Source: Bacillota bacterium
Lineage (GTDB): Bacteria > Bacillota > Clostridia > Tissierellales > Peptoniphilaceae
DNA length: 16,210 nt
Direction of reading: 5' to 3'
NCBI GenBank assembly: GCA_023442495.1
Contig: JAEZZB010000089.1
Span: 1 to 16,210, forward strand
Shown: piece by piece, positions 14,791 to 16,210 of the stretch
Position numbering within the stretch: position 1 is the first letter of the stretch
How the letters are laid out: every line of letters begins with the position of its first letter
Position numbers and translations under genes: made by a program
The notes under the pieces: model-generated
The model's database searches: none
What the model was told of the DNA's origin: nothing
The model's input: the letters and a program-made list of their open reading frames with translations, nothing else

Positions 14791-15730
14791 AAAAAATCCT
14801 CTATTAGAAGTGAAAAATTTATCTCAATATTTCAAATTAGGTCGTGGTAAATTCGTAAAAGCTATAAATGATGTAAGCTTCAAGATTTATCCTGGTGAAA
14901 CTTATGGTCTAGTTGGCGAATCAGGTTCTGGTAAATCTACTACAGGTCGTGCAATTATTAGACTGTACGATCCAACAGATGGAGAAATCTATTTTGATGG
15001 TAGAAAAATTACTGGAAAATTAAACAAGGAAGATGCTAAATTCCTTCGCCTAAATATGCAGATGATTTTTCAAGATCCTATGGCAAGCTTAAATCCTAGA
15101 CAAAGGGTGCTTGACATAGTTGCAAATGGTCTAGATAATTTTGGCCTTTACAAAGATGAAAATGAAAGAGAAGAAAAAGTACTTGCTGCATTAAAAGCGG
15201 TTGGTCTTTCACCAGAGCATGCTAATAGATTTCCACATCAATTCTCAGGCGGTCAAAGGCAAAGAATTGGAATTGCAAGAGCTATCGTTTTGGAACCAAA
15301 ACTATTAATTGCAGACGAAGCTATTTCAGCACTTGATGTATCTATTCAGGCTCAAGTAGTAACCTTATTAAAAGAAATACAAGAAAATCTAAATATAGCA
15401 ATACTTTTCATCGCACACGATCTTTCGATGGTAAAATATATTTCTGATAGAATTGGTGTAATTCACCTAGGACATCTTGTAGAAACTGGAACTAGTGAAG
15501 AAATATTCAACAAGCCAATTCATCCTTATACACGTTCACTTCTATCAGTAGTACCAACACCAAATCCACTTTTTGAGAGAAATAGACAGGCATTTAGCTA
15601 CGACTATGCAACATCAGGATTAGATTATGAATCCTCTTCACTCGTTAATATCGGTGGGAATCATGAAGTTCGTGGAACAAAGGAAGAAATTGATAAATGG
15701 ATGAGTGAAAAGTTTGAGTATGTGAAATAG
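14783..15730 (+). CDS. oppF: Oligopeptide ABC transporter ATPase OppF
   Basis: The partner ATPase of OppD, 315 residues. Walker A is GESGSGKST (45-53), the Q-loop is Q97 in FQDPMASLNP, the signature is FSGGQRQR (154-161), Walker B is LLIADE (174-179) and the switch histidine is H212. The residue after the catalytic glutamate is A180 rather than the usual proline (DEAISALD). HPYTRSLLSVVP (247-258) begins the oligopeptide C-terminal domain, whose end (NIGGNHEVRGTKEEIDKW) resembles AmiF-type proteins. The ribosome site AAGGAGG lies inside oppD and the reading frames overlap, so the two ATPases should be made in similar amounts. It is the last gene of the operon. Confidence 0.95.
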   Translation: MNEKNPLLEVKNLSQYFKLGRGKFVKAINDVSFKIYPGETYGLVGESGSGKSTTGRAIIRLYDPTDGEIYFDGRKITGKLNKEDAKFLRLNMQMIFQDPMASLNPRQRVLDIVANGLDNFGLYKDENEREEKVLAALKAVGLSPEHANRFPHQFSGGQRQRIGIARAIVLEPKLLIADEAISALDVSIQAQVVTLLKEIQENLNIAILFIAHDLSMVKYISDRIGVIHLGHLVETGTSEEIFNKPIHPYTRSLLSVVPTPNPLFERNRQAFSYDYATSGLDYESSSLVNIGGNHEVRGTKEEIDKWMSEKFEYVK

Positions 15731-15942
15731 TTATTATAAAATTATCTTTTACATAATAAAAATTATGTATTTATGGGAATAAGTGATTTTACTTATAATT
15801 TGTCAATAAATAAATGAATTGTTTTGATGAAATTGAACAATTGATTTAATATTTGCAATATTTATATAAATATACAATATTATGGATTATTAAAACTAAT
15901 TTTATAAATAAATGTATATTTTAAATAAATTTTAAAATTACA
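15731..15942. other. AT-rich intergenic tail after oppF, no gene seen
   Basis: I see no supportable coding region. Small AT-only symmetries are present: ACATAAT/ATTATGT at 15751-15768, and the 16-base palindrome ATATTTATATAAATAT at 15858-15873. AATTGTT/AACAATT at 15817-15842 is a third. All are weak and expected at this base composition. Confidence 0.5.
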
Positions 15943-15982
15943 AGGGATGTCGAATTCTAAAAATTGTAAAAAAGACATCCCT
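15943..15982. terminator. Hairpin downstream of the opp operon
   Basis: AGGGATGTC (15943-15951) pairs perfectly with GACATCCCT (15974-15982) around a 22-base AT-rich loop, followed by AAAATTTT. The stem is unusually G+C-rich for this region. The T run is short, so it is a modest terminator candidate for oppF, lying about 210 bases after the stop. It could instead be a structured RNA element. Confidence 0.45.
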
Positions 15983-16017
15983 AAAATTTTCCCTATACAA
16001 TGGAATGTATAAAATAA

Positions 16018-16045
16018 TTGATAAAAGTAGAGTGAAAATTAAGAT
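16018..16045 (+). promoter_or_regulatory. Possible promoter of a short RNA at the window end
   Basis: TTGATA (16018-16023), a 16-base spacer and TAAGAT (16040-16045) form a moderate promoter. A start near 16052 and the terminator ending at 16133 would define an RNA of about 80 bases. There is no independent evidence that it is made. Confidence 0.25.
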
Positions 16046-16083
16046 TAATGGAAATATTGGGGAGTATAAAAATACGTTTTAAA

Positions 16084-16133
16084 GGTGGTGTTGCAGATTA
16101 GTTAGATCTAGTCTACACACCACCATTTTTTTT
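16084..16133 (+). terminator. Two-tier intrinsic terminator with an eight-T tract
   Basis: The outer stem GGTGGTGT (16084-16091) / ACACCACC (16117-16124) is perfect. An inner stem AGATTAG (16095-16101) / CTAGTCT (16108-16114) has one G-U pair and the loop TTAGAT. TTTTTTTT follows at 16126-16133. This is the strongest terminator in the window, yet the only gene it could serve upstream ends about 350 bases away. Confidence 0.75.
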
Positions 16134-16210
16134 AAATATCTAAATTTAGACATTACAGTCTAATCTTAAATTTTTAATTTTTAAAAATTTTATGTATATA
16201 CACCTAAAAA

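Noticed and set aside
15731..15942. AT-only palindromes such as the 16-base one at 15858-15873, considered as protein sites
   Set aside because: Such symmetries arise easily at this base composition, and they have no G or C positions, no repeats and no nearby promoter.
16084..16133. T-box antiterminator (GGTGG element next to a terminator)
   Set aside because: GGTGGT is present, but the following ACC-GCG part of the T-box consensus is absent. I could not recognise a stem I with specifier loop in the preceding 140 bases. A covariance search would settle it.

Overview
The window is very AT-rich DNA with Gram-positive-style expression signals: strong AGGAGG-type ribosome sites, TTGACT-17-TATAAT promoters, U-tract hairpin terminators and tightly packed operons. 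The protein families fit a host-associated anaerobic Firmicute. These are mannose-family PTS, LacAB, an anaerobic sulfatase maturase, an Opp/Ami-type peptide importer and a pair of short CHR transporters. A Peptoniphilaceae/Tissierellia-like coccus is my best guess, but it is not proven.

Region 1 (1-747, minus strand): two short CHR-family (chromate/sulfate-type) membrane transporter genes with a 4-base ATGA overlap; the second runs off the window. Region 2 (748-3050, plus strand): a divergent promoter region, then a 517-residue AraC-type regulator with a degenerate response-regulator receiver domain. It is coupled with no spacer to an unrecognised 173-residue protein with two membrane segments, and a symmetric hairpin terminator follows. 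Region 3 (3051-9610): an apparent operon for a PTS-imported, sulfated, galactose-type sugar. It holds mannose-family PTS IIA, IIB, IIC and IID, an internal U-tract hairpin, a Cys-type sulfatase without signal peptide, galactose-6-phosphate isomerase LacA and LacB, a radical-SAM sulfatase-maturing enzyme, and a terminator. Region 4 (9611-9995): non-coding by my reading, with a locally CpG-rich patch and then a near-consensus promoter. Region 5 (9996-15730): a complete oligopeptide ABC importer, oppA-hairpin-oppB-oppC-oppD-oppF. Region 6 (15731-16210): a long AT-rich tail with two G+C-rich hairpins, the last with an eight-T tract.

How the genes may work together (inference): the PTS phosphorylates and imports a sulfated galactose, and the cytoplasmic sulfatase removes the sulfate. 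The maturase in the same operon makes that sulfatase's formylglycine. LacAB then isomerises galactose-6-phosphate to tagatose-6-phosphate. The upstream regulator and its membrane partner are the natural candidates for control. The divergent CHR pair could export the sulfate released inside the cell. LacC, LacD and any glycosidase are absent here and would have to lie elsewhere. The main novelty candidate is this intracellular PTS/sulfatase/LacAB/maturase module with its atypical regulator.
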